In this document: positions 27,810 through 38,375 of the stretch, in pieces | How the letters are laid out: each line of letters begins with the position of its first letter | Position numbering within the stretch: position 1 is the stretch's first letter | NCBI RefSeq assembly: GCF_000744815.1 | Contig: NZ_JQMQ01000004.1 | Coordinates: forward strand, 62,001 to 126,000 | Direction of reading: 5' to 3' | DNA from: Phaeacidiphilus oryzae TH49 | GTDB taxonomy: Bacteria > Actinomycetota > Actinomycetes > Streptomycetales > Streptomycetaceae | DNA: 64,000 nt | Notes under the pieces: model-generated | Database searches by the model: none | What the model was told of the DNA's origin: nothing | What the model saw: only the letters and a program-made list of their open reading frames with translations | Program-made: the position numbers and the translations under genes

Positions 27810-29108
27810 ATGAATGCCCGTCAGCTGGACTGGACCACGACCGTGGTGATCGCCGACGTCGCGGTCATCCTCCTGGCGGGCGTGCTCCTCGCCGGGCTGG
27901 CCAGACGGGTGCGGCAGCCGCCCGTGGTGGCCGAGCTGCTGGCCGGCGTCGCCCTCGGCCCCAGCCTGCTGGGGCTGCTGCCCGGACACCTGAGCAGCCG
28001 CCTCTTCCCGGAGGCGGGACGCCCCTTCCTCTCCGTCCTCTCCCAGCTCGGCATTCTGCTCTTCATGTTCCTGATCGGCTGGGAGTTCAACCGGGACATG
28101 CTGCGCGGGCGGCTGCGGGGGACCGTCCTGTCGGTGTCGCTCTCCTCGCTGGCACTGCCGTTCGCCGGCGGGGTCGCGCTGGCACTGGCGCTGTACGGGC
28201 AGCACGACCGGGTCGGCGGGCAGCACGTCGGGCGGACCGCCTTCGTGCTGTACGTCGGGACGGCGGTGTCCATCACCGCCTTCCCGGTGCTGGCCCGGTT
28301 CCTGGTGGACTCGGGGCTCGGCGGGACCAGGGTCGGCGGACTGGCCCTGGCCAGTGCGGCGGTCTGCGACGCCCTGTCCTGGCTGCTGCTGGCCGCGGTG
28401 GTGGCGGTGGCCCAGGCGGCGGGTCCGGCCGGGCTGCTGCGGACCGCCGCGGAGCTGGCCGGCTATCTGCTGGTCGTCCTCCTCGCGGTCCGGCCGGCCC
28501 TGCGGGCCCTCGTCCGGCGGTGGGACGGGCGGCCACGGCAGGCGGCCCTGGCCGCGCCGGTCGCGGCGGGGGTGCTCCTCTCCGCCGCCGCCACCTCCTG
28601 GCTGGGGATCCACGCCATCTTCGGCGCCTTCCTCTTCGGCTGCGTGATGCCGCGCGAGCCGCTGGAGCCGCTCATCCGGCAGGTACGGGTGCCGCTGGAG
28701 CAGGTCAGCCGGCTGCTGCTGCCGGTCTTCTTCATCCAGGTCGGCCTCTCGGTGGACATCCGCTCGCTGAGCGGCGGCGACCTGCTGGCGGGGGCCGCGA
28801 TCACCGCGGTGGCCTGCGCCGGGAAGCTGCTGGGGGCCGTGCTCCCGGCCCGGCTCACCGGCCTGGGCTGGCGGGAGGCCGGGCGGCTGGGCGCGCTGAT
28901 GAACATGCGCGGCCTCACCGAGCTGATCGTCCTCCAGGTGGGCGCCGCGCTGGGCGTCCTGGACGACCGGCTCTACACCCTCATGGTGCTGATGGCCCTG
29001 GCGACCACCGCCGCCACCGGCCTTTTCGTCCGGCACCGGCCGCCGGAGAGCCGTCGTCCCCCGGAGCGGACCGGGGACCCGGCGGAACCGGCATCGCTGT
29101 CCCTCTGA
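27810..29108 (+). CDS. CPA2-type cation/proton antiporter
   Basis: This 432-residue membrane protein has about 12 spans and belongs to the Na+/H+ exchanger (CPA2, KefB-like) family. Typical segments are PPVVAELLAGVALGPSLLG near the N-terminus, FMFLIGWEF, and the late GxMNMRGLTEL element (GALMNMRGLTELIVLQVG). It lacks a C-terminal TrkA-N domain. Antiporters of this kind recur in actinomycete natural product clusters and may give self-protection or support export. It lies 18 nt after the aromatase/cyclase, inside the PKS operon. Confidence 0.9.
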   Translation: MNARQLDWTTTVVIADVAVILLAGVLLAGLARRVRQPPVVAELLAGVALGPSLLGLLPGHLSSRLFPEAGRPFLSVLSQLGILLFMFLIGWEFNRDMLRGRLRGTVLSVSLSSLALPFAGGVALALALYGQHDRVGGQHVGRTAFVLYVGTAVSITAFPVLARFLVDSGLGGTRVGGLALASAAVCDALSWLLLAAVVAVAQAAGPAGLLRTAAELAGYLLVVLLAVRPALRALVRRWDGRPRQAALAAPVAAGVLLSAAATSWLGIHAIFGAFLFGCVMPREPLEPLIRQVRVPLEQVSRLLLPVFFIQVGLSVDIRSLSGGDLLAGAAITAVACAGKLLGAVLPARLTGLGWREAGRLGALMNMRGLTELIVLQVGAALGVLDDRLYTLMVLMALATTAATGLFVRHRPPESRRPPERTGDPAEPASLSL

Positions 29109-29133
29109 CCCTGTCATCCCTCTGGGAGGAAGA

Positions 29134-30836
29134 ATGCTCGACCGGCACAGCTGCGATGTGGCCGTCCTCGGCGGCGGCCTCGCCGGCCTGACCCTCGCCA
29201 TCCAGCTCCGCAGGGCGCGCCCCGGCACCGAGGTGGTCGTCCTGGACAAGCGCTCCGGGCTCGCCCCCGAGGCCGCGTTCAAGGTCGGCGAGTCGACCGT
29301 GCCCACAGGGGCGCACTACCTGGCCGAGGTGGTCGGGATGAAGGACCACCTGGACGCCTGCCATCTGCAGAAGAACGGGCTGCGGTTCTTCCAGCCCGCG
29401 GGGGACAACCGCGACCTCACCCACCGCATCGAGCTGGGCTCGGTCGACTTCCCGGTGCACGTCAACTACCAGATCGACCGCGGCCGGTTCGAGAACGAGC
29501 TCACCCGCACCGCCCTCGACCTGGGCGCCGACCTGCGGCAGGGCTGCGAGGTGCGGGAGGTCGAACTGCGGCCCGGCGGAGGCCACTCGATCACCTACGC
29601 CCAGGGCGGCCGGGAGCACGGCCTGGAGGCCCGCTGGCTGGTGGACGCCGCCGGCAGGGCCGGGGTGGTCAAGCGCCGCCTGGGCATCGGCCGGGAGGTC
29701 GCCCACACCATCAACGCCTCCTGGTTCCGGCTGGCCGGCGGCATCGACCTGGAGGAGTGGGGCGCGGACAACCCGGAGTGGCTGTCCCGGATGCGCCGGC
29801 CCGGCATCCGGCAGTTCAGCACCAACCACCTGATGGGGGACGGGTACTGGGTCTGGCTCATCCCCCTCGGCTCGGACCACATCAGCATCGGCATCTGCGC
29901 CGACCCCCGCCTCCACCCCTACCAGGAGATCAGCGACTTCGACCGGGCGCTGGACTGGCTGCGCCGGCACGAACCGCAGCTGGCCGAGGCGGTGGCCGGG
30001 CGGACCGGGGACGTCGCGGACTTCCTCAGCGTCCGCGACTTCGCCTTCGGCGTCGAGCGGGTCTACTCGCCGGACCGCTGGGCCCTGGTCGGCGAGGCGG
30101 GCGCGTTCGCGGACGCCTTCTACTCGCCGGGCTCGGACCTGATCGGCTACGGCAACACCGCCACCACCGACCTGGTCACCCGCGACCTGGCCGGGGAGGA
30201 CATCGCCGAACGGCTGGACTTCTACAACGACTTCCACCTGCGGACCTTCGAGTTCGTGCTGGCCAAGGTGGAGGACCACTACCCGGCCTTCGGCAACCCG
30301 GTCGTCATGGTGCCCAAGCTGGGCTGGGACCGGACGCTCAACCACTTCGGCATCGTGCTGCTCTTCGTGCAGAACCGGTTCGACCACGACTTCCTCCGGA
30401 CCGTCCGGCCGGACCTGGAGAAGCTGTACGCCCTCAACGACCGGGTGCAGCAGCTCTTCCGGGACTGGAACCTGCTGGAGCGGGCGGCCGCCCCCGGCCC
30501 GGCCCCGCCCACGCCACCGCCAAGGCGGTCCGGGACAGCGCCACCGCGCTGGTCGGGAAGTACACCGACGAGGAGCTCAGGGCGGCCATCGCGCGCAATG
30601 TGGAGGTGGCCGAGGCGATGGCGGTGGGGCTCTTCCACCGGGCGGCCCGCAACCTCGCCGACCGCCCGGGGCCCGAGGTGCCGGTCAATCCGTACGCGGT
30701 GAGCCTGCGGCGGGGGTACTGGGCGGCGGACGGGCTCTTCGACGGAGACGTGCGGCTCACCCTCGCCCAGGCCGACGAGATCGCCGAGGGGCTCGCGGGG
30801 CTGTTCGCCGACCCGCTGCTGGCCGAGGCGGCCTGA
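29134..30836 (+). pseudogene. Second halogenase-family flavoprotein, frameshifted near the C-terminus
   Basis: From ATG 29134 the product has the FAD motif LGGGLAGL (Gly13-Gly18), VGEST, and the halogenase signature WxWxIP as W239-V-W241-L-I243-P244. The first frame loses its logic after residue 452 (FRDWNLLERAAAP) and turns Pro/Arg-rich. The real C-terminus is in another frame (TAKAVRDSATALVGKYTDEE to LFADPLLAEAA, stop at 30836). One missing C in the CCCCC run 30491-30495 explains it and would give about 567 residues, a good length for tryptophan-halogenase-like enzymes. If the shift is real, the last 115 or so residues are lost. Substrate is unknown. It is the last gene of the PKS operon. 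Confidence 0.78.
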
Positions 30837-30854
30837 GCGCCCGCGGCACACGAT

Positions 30855-30904
30855 CCGACCCCCTGGCCCGAGCCGGTCGTCGCCGGCTCGGGCCAGGGGG
30901 TCGG
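30855..30904 (+). terminator. Strong hairpin at the end of the PKS operon
   Basis: Perfect 22-base arms (beginning CCGACCCCCTGG) with a 6-nt loop start 19 nt after the stop at 30836. The next gene is convergent, so it probably terminates both operons. Confidence 0.85.
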
Positions 30905-30970
30905 TGGCGTGTCCTGGGGCGGGCCGGCGCCCTCATCCCGCGCCGGTGCCCTCACCCCCGTGCGGCTCCC

Positions 30971-31555
30971 TCATCCCGCGTACGGCTGCCTCGCCCGGGC
31001 GTCCGCGAGCGCGCGGGCCCACCAGGCGAGCTGGTCGAGCATCAGCTTGGCGGCGGTGCGGCAGCCCGCTGCGTCCGCCGGGCTGCCGTCCGGGCCGAAG
31101 CGGTCCCGCGGGCCGTGGAAGCTCAGCCCGTCCCGCATCGAGACCGCGTGGAGCTCGGCGAAGACCTGCCGGAGCTGCTCGGCCGCGCGGATGCCGCCCG
31201 ACCGCCCGCCGTAGGTCACGAAGGCCACCGGCTTCGCCTGCCATTGCCGATGATTCCAGTCGATGGCGATTTTCAGCAGGGCGGGGAAACTGTGGTTGTA
31301 TTCCGGAGTCACGACGACGAAGGCGTCCGCGCGGTCGAGCCGGGCGCCCAGGAGTTCCGCGGTCTCCCGTACCGGGGGTGCCGGGGACAGTTCCGGAACC
31401 GGCGGGAGCTGCCAATCCGAGAGATCGATCCTGTCCACCTCGAATGGGCTCGCGTCGGCCGCGGTCCGCTGGAACCAGTCGGCGATCGCGGCCCCGGTCC
31501 TGCTGGTCGAGGAACAGGAGACCAGGATCGCCAGACGCAGTGCGCTCGTCATCAT
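30971..31555 (-). CDS. NAD(P)H-dependent FMN reductase
   Basis: This 194-residue flavodoxin-like reductase has an N-terminal FMN phosphate loop (ILVSCSSTSRTG), the family core VVVTPEYNHSFPALLKIAIDW and VTYGGRSGGIRAAEQL. It reduces free flavin with NAD(P)H. In this cluster it would supply FADH2 or FMNH2 to the two halogenase-like proteins. The first two codons are both ATG (31555 and 31552). It lies 101 nt downstream of the SARP gene on the same strand, with a weaker SARP-type site in the gap, so it may have its own promoter. Confidence 0.9.
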   Translation of the reverse strand: MMTSALRLAILVSCSSTSRTGAAIADWFQRTAADASPFEVDRIDLSDWQLPPVPELSPAPPVRETAELLGARLDRADAFVVVTPEYNHSFPALLKIAIDWNHRQWQAKPVAFVTYGGRSGGIRAAEQLRQVFAELHAVSMRDGLSFHGPRDRFGPDGSPADAAGCRTAAKLMLDQLAWWARALADARARQPYAG

Positions 31556-31619
31556 TCTCTCTCCTCGGGACTTTCCGTGCGGCCACGGGATCGCGGAATC
31601 GCGCTTCGGGCGCTTTTCC

Positions 31620-31650
31620 AGTGTCCCCGCGGCTCTCCAGGCGGACTCGA
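31620..31650 (-). promoter_or_regulatory. Possible SARP-type promoter of the flavin reductase
   Basis: On the minus strand TCGAGTC (31644-31650) and TGGAGAG (31633-31639) are 11 nt apart, but the hexamer GACACT (31620-31625) follows after 7 nt rather than 8. It is weaker than the other six sites. Confidence 0.35.
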
Positions 31651-31656
31651 GGCCGG

Positions 31657-32442
31657 CTAACTGCTGACCAGGATCTCCTGGTGAATCCGCCTGGCCTCGG
31701 GAGAGGGCTCGAGGCCGAGTTCCTCGTCCAGCACCCGGCGCAGCTGGTGGTACACGTTCAGCGCCTCGCTGCGCCGGCCGGAGCGGTGCAGCGCCTGCAT
31801 CAGCCGGACGTGGAAGGACTCGTGGAGGTGGTGGGTGGCCACCAGCGCCCGGAGCTCGCCGACCAGCTCGCGGTGGCGGTTGTTGGCGAGGTCGGCCTCG
31901 ATCCGCAGCGAGACCGCCTCCAGCCGCTGCTCCTCAAGGAAGACGGAGAGGCCCTGCAGGAAGGGGCCGTGGACGATGTCCGCCGGGAGCGGGCCGCGCC
32001 ACAGCTCCAGGGAGGCCCGGAGCTGCTCGGCGGCGACCGCCGGCTCGCCCTGGTCCAGACTGCTCCGCCCCTGTTCCAGAAGGCGCTGAAAGGTGAACAC
32101 GTCAACGTTGTCACGCGGGACCGCGAGGAGGTAGCCGCCCGGCCGGGTGGTGAGCGGCTGGGGACGCTGCGGGCCGTGGAAAGTGCGCCGGAAAAGCTTG
32201 CGCAGCTGATATACATAGGTCTGCACGATTGTCTTCACGGTACGCGGCGGACCATAGGGCCAGAGTTCGTCTATCAACTGCTCGGTGCTGACCATCGTAT
32301 TGGCGTTCACGGCGAGCATGGCGAGGACCTGGCGAAGTTTCACCGCGGTCACCTGGAAGGGCGGATCTTCTGCGGGTCTGCCGAGCGGGGGAGTTATTTC
32401 TAATGGTCCGAGAAGGCTGATCCTGATCTGGTCGCTGATCAT
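31657..32442 (-). CDS. SARP family pathway activator
   Basis: This 261-residue protein is the size of ActII-ORF4/DnrI. It has the OmpR-like winged helix (about residues 8-100; QVTAVKLRQVLAMLAVNANT, TVKTIVQTYVYQLRKLF, TRPGGYLL) and then the bacterial transcriptional activation domain (about 105-255), ending GLEPSPEARRIHQEIL. It recruits RNA polymerase at heptamer repeats. Codon 14 is TTA (32401-32403), so translation should depend on the bldA leucyl-tRNA and come late in development. The ATG at 32442 has GGGGAG 8 nt upstream; longer in-frame starts lack this. Matching heptamer promoters occur at six places in the cluster. Confidence 0.95.
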   Translation of the reverse strand: MISDQIRISLLGPLEITPPLGRPAEDPPFQVTAVKLRQVLAMLAVNANTMVSTEQLIDELWPYGPPRTVKTIVQTYVYQLRKLFRRTFHGPQRPQPLTTRPGGYLLAVPRDNVDVFTFQRLLEQGRSSLDQGEPAVAAEQLRASLELWRGPLPADIVHGPFLQGLSVFLEEQRLEAVSLRIEADLANNRHRELVGELRALVATHHLHESFHVRLMQALHRSGRRSEALNVYHQLRRVLDEELGLEPSPEARRIHQEILVSS

Positions 32443-32496
32443 TCCTGATCTCCCCGTGGTGTGCTGCACTCTGGTTGTGAACGCTACCCGAAGCCG

Positions 32497-32550
32497 GTCG
32501 CTTTGCAAACCCCGGGGCGGATGGGTCGCATGTGCGCGATTCAAAGCGAC
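32497..32550. promoter_or_regulatory. Inverted repeat upstream of the SARP gene
   Basis: GTCGCTTTG (32497-32505) and CAAAGCGAC (32542-32550) are perfect complements 36 nt apart, located 55-108 nt upstream of the SARP start. The centres are about four helical turns apart, which would suit two repressor or activator half-sites. The controlling factor is unknown. Confidence 0.45.
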
Positions 32551-32576
32551 TTGCCGGGATTGTCCGATGCGTTAAC

Positions 32577-32593
32577 CGGAATTTTTCATTCCG
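32577..32593. promoter_or_regulatory. AT-rich 17-bp palindrome in the SARP/ActIV intergenic region
   Basis: CGGAAT and ATTCCG flank TTTTC in the most AT-rich stretch of the cluster (about 32570-32640). This stretch probably contains the SARP promoter; the palindrome may be a regulator site. Confidence 0.35.
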
Positions 32594-32677
32594 ATTCGCC
32601 TCTCGGTTTATTTCAATTCCAAGACATTTTTTCCGGGAACTTTCCGCGGTCCTCGGGCGTCCTTGGACCGCACCGGC

Positions 32678-32720
32678 TCGATGCGCGCTTGAGCGGGGAT
32701 CGAGTGGAGAACGCCAGGGT
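32678..32720 (+). promoter_or_regulatory. SARP-type promoter of the ActIV-like gene, leaderless
   Basis: Heptamers TCGATGC (32678), TTGAGCG (32689) and TCGAGTG (32700) step by 11 nt. After 8 nt comes CAGGGT (32715-32720). The ATG lies 6 nt after the hexamer, so the transcript would start at the start codon. No Shine-Dalgarno box is visible, in agreement. Confidence 0.68.
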
Positions 32721-32726
32721 CGCCGC

Positions 32727-33653
32727 ATGCGCACATTCACCGGGGAACCCCGGCTGGCGGAGGTAGCCGACGGGGTGCACGCGTTCCTCCAGCCGGACGG
32801 GGGCTGGTGCCTGAACAACGCGGGACTGATCGCCGCCGAGACCGGCCCGGTGCTCATCGACACCGCCGCCACCGAGGCCAGGGCCGGGCTGCTGCGCCGG
32901 CTCGTCCTCGACGCCACCGGCGGGGTGCCGCCGGCGCTGCTCGTCAACACCCACGCCCACGGCGACCACACCTTCGGCAACGCGGCCTTCCCCGAGGCGC
33001 TGGTGGCCGGCCACGAGCGGACCCGCCAGGAGGCCGAGGCGGTCGGACTCCACCTCACCGGGCTGTGGCCGGAGGTGGAGTGGGGCCGGGTGGAGCTGGT
33101 CCTGCCCCAGCTGACCTTCACCGGGCCAATCACCCTGCGGCTCGGCCGGCACCAGGCCGAACTCCACTCCTTCGGGCCCGCCCACAGCGGTTGCGACACC
33201 GTCGTCTGGCTGCCCCGGGAGCGGGTGCTCTTCACCGGTGACCTGGTGATGTCGGGGGTGACCCCGTTCGTCCTCACCGGCTCGGTGAGCGGCCTCCGGG
33301 CCGCCGTGGGCGAGCTGCGCTCCCTCGACCCGCTGACCGTCGTCCCGGGCCACGGGCCGGTGGGCGGGCCGGAACTCCTCGACGAGACCGAGCGCTACCT
33401 GGACTGGCTGACGGACACCGCGCGGGCCGGCCTCGCCGCCGGGCTGCCGCCGCTGGCCGCCGCCCGCCGGGCCGATCCGGCCGACTTCGCCGCCCTCCTG
33501 GACGGCGAACGCCTCGTCCCCAACCTCCACCGCGCCTACGAGGACCTGTCCGGCCCCCCGGGAGGCGCCGGCGGTCCGTCCCGGGCCCCGGTGGACCGGC
33601 TCTTCGCCGAGATGGTGGAGCTCCACGGGGGCCTGCCCGCCTGCCACGCCTAG
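32727..33653 (+). CDS. MBL-fold cyclase/thioesterase (ActIV-like)
   Basis: This 308-residue metallo-beta-lactamase-fold hydrolase has the zinc motif THAHGDH (His76, His78, Asp80, His81), GPAHSGCDTVVWLPRERVLFTGDLVMSG and VVPGHGPVGGPE. This pattern, including HxHxDH and the late GDxVMSGVTPF, matches the second-ring cyclase/thioesterase of actinorhodin biosynthesis (ActIV) as I remember it. ActIV-type enzymes close the second ring and release the bicyclic intermediate from ACP as a free acid. A free carboxylate is just what a C5N amide synthetase would need. The gene is away from the PKS operon but has a SARP-type promoter. It is the last gene of the cluster. Confidence 0.88.
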   Translation: MRTFTGEPRLAEVADGVHAFLQPDGGWCLNNAGLIAAETGPVLIDTAATEARAGLLRRLVLDATGGVPPALLVNTHAHGDHTFGNAAFPEALVAGHERTRQEAEAVGLHLTGLWPEVEWGRVELVLPQLTFTGPITLRLGRHQAELHSFGPAHSGCDTVVWLPRERVLFTGDLVMSGVTPFVLTGSVSGLRAAVGELRSLDPLTVVPGHGPVGGPELLDETERYLDWLTDTARAGLAAGLPPLAAARRADPADFAALLDGERLVPNLHRAYEDLSGPPGGAGGPSRAPVDRLFAEMVELHGGLPACHA

Positions 33654-33683
33654 CGGCGGGTGCGCCCTCCCGAGCGGCCCGGG

Positions 33684-35758
<2,075 letters not shown>

Positions 35759-35843
35759 GTCCTCACGCTAGGGCCGCGACCGGAACCCCGCCTTCGATGG
35801 ACCGCCGGAGGCGGGTCGCCGCGTCCCGTCCGACACTCGGATC

Positions 35844-36932
35844 ATGGACCTTCCCGTGATGCCACCCGTGAAGCCGATGCTGGCCAAGACCGCGGCACGG
35901 ATCCCGCCCGGCATGCAGTACGAGGCCAAGTGGGACGGTTTCCGGGCGATCGTCCACCGGGACGGGCCGGAGATCGTGATCGGCAGCCGCAACGGCAAGC
36001 CGCTCAACCGCTACTTCCCCGAGCTGGAGGCCGCGCTGCTGGACCGGCTGCCGCAGCGCTGCGTGCTGGACGGCGAGATCATCATCGCCCTGGGGGAGCG
36101 GCTCGACTTCGACGCCCTCCAGGAGCGGATCCACCCCGCGGCGTCGCGGGTGCGACTGCTGGCCGAGCGGACCCCGGCCTCCTTCGTCGCCTTCGACCTG
36201 CTGGCCCTGGGGGACGCGGCGCTGCTGGACACCCCGATGGCCGAACGCCGGGCCCAGCTGGAGGAGGCCCTGGCCGGCGTCGAACCACCGGTCCACCTGG
36301 GGCCGGTGACCACCGACCGCTCGGTGGCCGAGGACTGGTTCGACCGCTTCGAGGGCGCCGGTCTGGACGGGATCGTGGCCAAGGCGCTGGATCTGCCCTA
36401 CCGCCCCGACCAGCGGCTGATGGTCAAGATCAAGCACGAGCGGACCGCCGACTGCGTCCTCGCCGGCTACCGCGAGCACAAGAGCGGACCGGTGATCGGC
36501 TCCCTGCTGCTCGGGCTGTACGACGCGGACGGCCGGCTCCAGCACGTGGGGGTGTGCGCCGCGTTCCCGATGAGCCGCCGCCGGGAGCTGATGGCGGAGC
36601 TGGCGCCGCTGCGGATGACCGATCCGAGCGGCCACCCGTGGTCCGACTGGCGCAACGAGGAGGCCCACGCCGGCGACCGGCTGCCCGGCGGGCCGAGCCG
36701 CTGGACCGGCGACCGCAACCTGGAGTGGACTCCGCTGCGGCCCGAGCGGGTCTGCGAGGTCGCCTACGACCACATGCAGGGCGACCGCTTCCGGCACACC
36801 ACCCGCTTCCGGCGCTGGCGGCCCGACCGGGACCCGCAGAGCTGCACCTATGCCCAGCTGGAGGAGCCGGTCGGCTACGACCTGGAGAGCGTCCTCGGCG
36901 GCGGCGGGGACGGCGGCGGGAGCGGCGGCTGA
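35844..36932 (+). CDS. ATP-dependent DNA ligase (LigC-like)
   Basis: This 362-residue ligase has the nucleotidyl-transfer motif YEAKWDGFRAI (Lys29 takes the AMP), the later motif LDGEIIIALG (III), FDLLALGD (IIIa), LDGIVAKALDLPY (IV) and MVKIKHERTADCVLAGYR (V). A C-terminal OB domain follows (about 215-340). It seals breaks using ATP and, with the adjacent LigD polymerase, is part of an end-joining module. The Gly-rich C-terminus (GGGGDGGGSGG) is a low-complexity tail encoded by GGC repeats. Confidence 0.93.
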   Translation: MDLPVMPPVKPMLAKTAARIPPGMQYEAKWDGFRAIVHRDGPEIVIGSRNGKPLNRYFPELEAALLDRLPQRCVLDGEIIIALGERLDFDALQERIHPAASRVRLLAERTPASFVAFDLLALGDAALLDTPMAERRAQLEEALAGVEPPVHLGPVTTDRSVAEDWFDRFEGAGLDGIVAKALDLPYRPDQRLMVKIKHERTADCVLAGYREHKSGPVIGSLLLGLYDADGRLQHVGVCAAFPMSRRRELMAELAPLRMTDPSGHPWSDWRNEEAHAGDRLPGGPSRWTGDRNLEWTPLRPERVCEVAYDHMQGDRFRHTTRFRRWRPDRDPQSCTYAQLEEPVGYDLESVLGGGGDGGGSGG

Positions 36933-37036
36933 GCGGCGGCTGAGCGGCGGGCCGGCCGTCGCGATGACGATGGACCTGGGGCGGGGGCTGTGCCAGAGTG
37001 AGCGCGCCGGCCGTTCCTCCTGGGGGTGTGGTGGTG

Positions 37037-37405
37037 ATGCGGGATCGTCTGCGGGGCTGGCCGCAGTTCGCGGCCTGGGTGGTGGTCGGGGCGGCATGGG
37101 TGACCGGGCTGCTGGGGGTCCTCTCGATCGGGCTTCTCGTCCTGCCGCTCGCGGCGCTCGGCACGGCGCTGCTGCTGTGGCGGCGGGCGACCGCCGGTGC
37201 GCCCGGCGCCCTCTCCGGGGCGGGGCTCGCGCTCCTCTATGTCGCCTATCTGAACCGCGGCGGGCCGGGGACGGTCTGCACCGCGACCGCGGGCGGGACC
37301 GACTGCCTGGACGAGTGGAGCCCGTGGCCCTGGCTCGCGGCCGGCGTCGCGGTGGCGGTGGCCGGGGCCGTTCTCTTCGTCACCCTGCGCGCCCGGGCGC
37401 GCTGA
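37037..37405 (+). CDS. Small membrane protein (hypothetical)
   Basis: This is a 122-residue protein with four likely membrane spans and a basic C-terminus. A short loop between spans 3 and 4 contains two cysteines (TVCTATAGGTDCLDEW). I do not recognise a function; many streptomycetes carry similar short polytopic proteins. The ATG at 37037 is preceded by two in-frame GTG codons with GGGGG nearby; an upstream GTG at 36998 would add 13 residues, so the start is uncertain. It ends 21 nt before the convergent XRE gene. Confidence 0.55.
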   Translation: MRDRLRGWPQFAAWVVVGAAWVTGLLGVLSIGLLVLPLAALGTALLLWRRATAGAPGALSGAGLALLYVAYLNRGGPGTVCTATAGGTDCLDEWSPWPWLAAGVAVAVAGAVLFVTLRARAR

Positions 37406-37426
37406 GCCCGGCGCGGGTGGGCGCGC

Positions 37427-38320
37427 TCACCGCTCCGGGGCGGTCGCATCCCCTCGCTCTCCGGCCCGTTCGGCCCGCTGGGTGGCGGCCCATGCGGTGA
37501 GGAGGCGGAGGGAGTCGTGCTCCGGGGCGCCGGGGGCCGCGCTGTAGGCGGTCAGGGTGAGGCCGGGCTGGGCGGGCAGCTCCATGGCGTCGAAGTCGAG
37601 GGTGAGCTCGCCGACGGCGGGGTGCCGGAAGGACTTGCGGCCGGTGTGGTGGAGCCGCACGTCGTGCTTGGCCCAGGCGATCCGGAACTCCTCGCTGCGG
37701 GTGACCAACTCGCCGATCAGGCCGGCCAGTTCGGCGTCCTGCGGGGCCCGCCCCGCCTCGGTGCGGAGCAGGGAGACGGTGGTGTGGACGGCGGTCTCCC
37801 ACTCCGGGTAGAAGTCGCGGCCCTCCGGGGTGAGGAACTGGGCGCGGGCCAGGTTCGTGGTCGTCGCGTCGGGGCTCGGGAAGAGCGGCTCGTAGAGGGC
37901 GCGGCCGAGCTCGTTGGTGGCCAGGACGTCCAGCCGGCCGTTGCGGATGAAGGCGGGGGAATCCGTCATGGACGCCAGGACCCGCAGGACGCTGTCCGGG
38001 ACGGGGCCGGGCTGCCGCGGGCGCCGGGTGGGGCGGCGGGCGGCGGCGCGGGCCAGGTCGTAGAGGTGGGCGCGCTCGGCGTCGTCGAGCTGGAGGGCGT
38101 TGGCGACGGCGTCCAGCACCTCCTCGGAGGCACCGGCGAGCCGGCCGCGCTCCAGGCGGATGTAGTAGTCGATGCTGACGCCGGCGAGCAGGGCGACCTC
38201 CTCGCGGCGCAGTCCGGGGACGCGCCGGTTGCCGCCGTAGGCGGGCAGCCCGGCCTGCTGGGGGCTGATCCGGGCGCGGCGGGAGGCGAGGAACTCGCGG
38301 ATGTCGCTCTGGGTGCTCAC
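37427..38320 (-). CDS. XRE-family regulator with MmyB-like ligand domain
   Basis: This 297-residue regulator has an N-terminal helix-turn-helix (RVPGLRREEVALLAGVSIDYY, then RLERGR). The C-terminal domain (from about residue 105) is typical of MmyB-like actinomycete proteins, with FIRNGRLDVLATNELGRALY and DFYPEWETAVHTTVSLLR. This PAS-like domain binds hydrophobic ligands. Members usually control an adjacent dehydrogenase or efflux gene; here the neighbour is a class II aldolase on the same strand. A GTG start is used, with GGAGGGG just upstream. Confidence 0.93.
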   Translation of the reverse strand: MSTQSDIREFLASRRARISPQQAGLPAYGGNRRVPGLRREEVALLAGVSIDYYIRLERGRLAGASEEVLDAVANALQLDDAERAHLYDLARAAARRPTRRPRQPGPVPDSVLRVLASMTDSPAFIRNGRLDVLATNELGRALYEPLFPSPDATTTNLARAQFLTPEGRDFYPEWETAVHTTVSLLRTEAGRAPQDAELAGLIGELVTRSEEFRIAWAKHDVRLHHTGRKSFRHPAVGELTLDFDAMELPAQPGLTLTAYSAAPGAPEHDSLRLLTAWAATQRAERAGERGDATAPER

Positions 38321-38375
38321 CCCTCCAGGCTAGGCCGGGTGATCGGAAGGTGCGGACGCGGATCCGGCGCGGGGA

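Noticed and set aside
30485-30525. Programmed -1 ribosomal frameshifting in the halogenase-like gene
   Set aside because: A CCC slip is formally possible, but two other unrelated genes need the same one-base correction and no stimulatory structure is evident; sequencing error or mutation is simpler.
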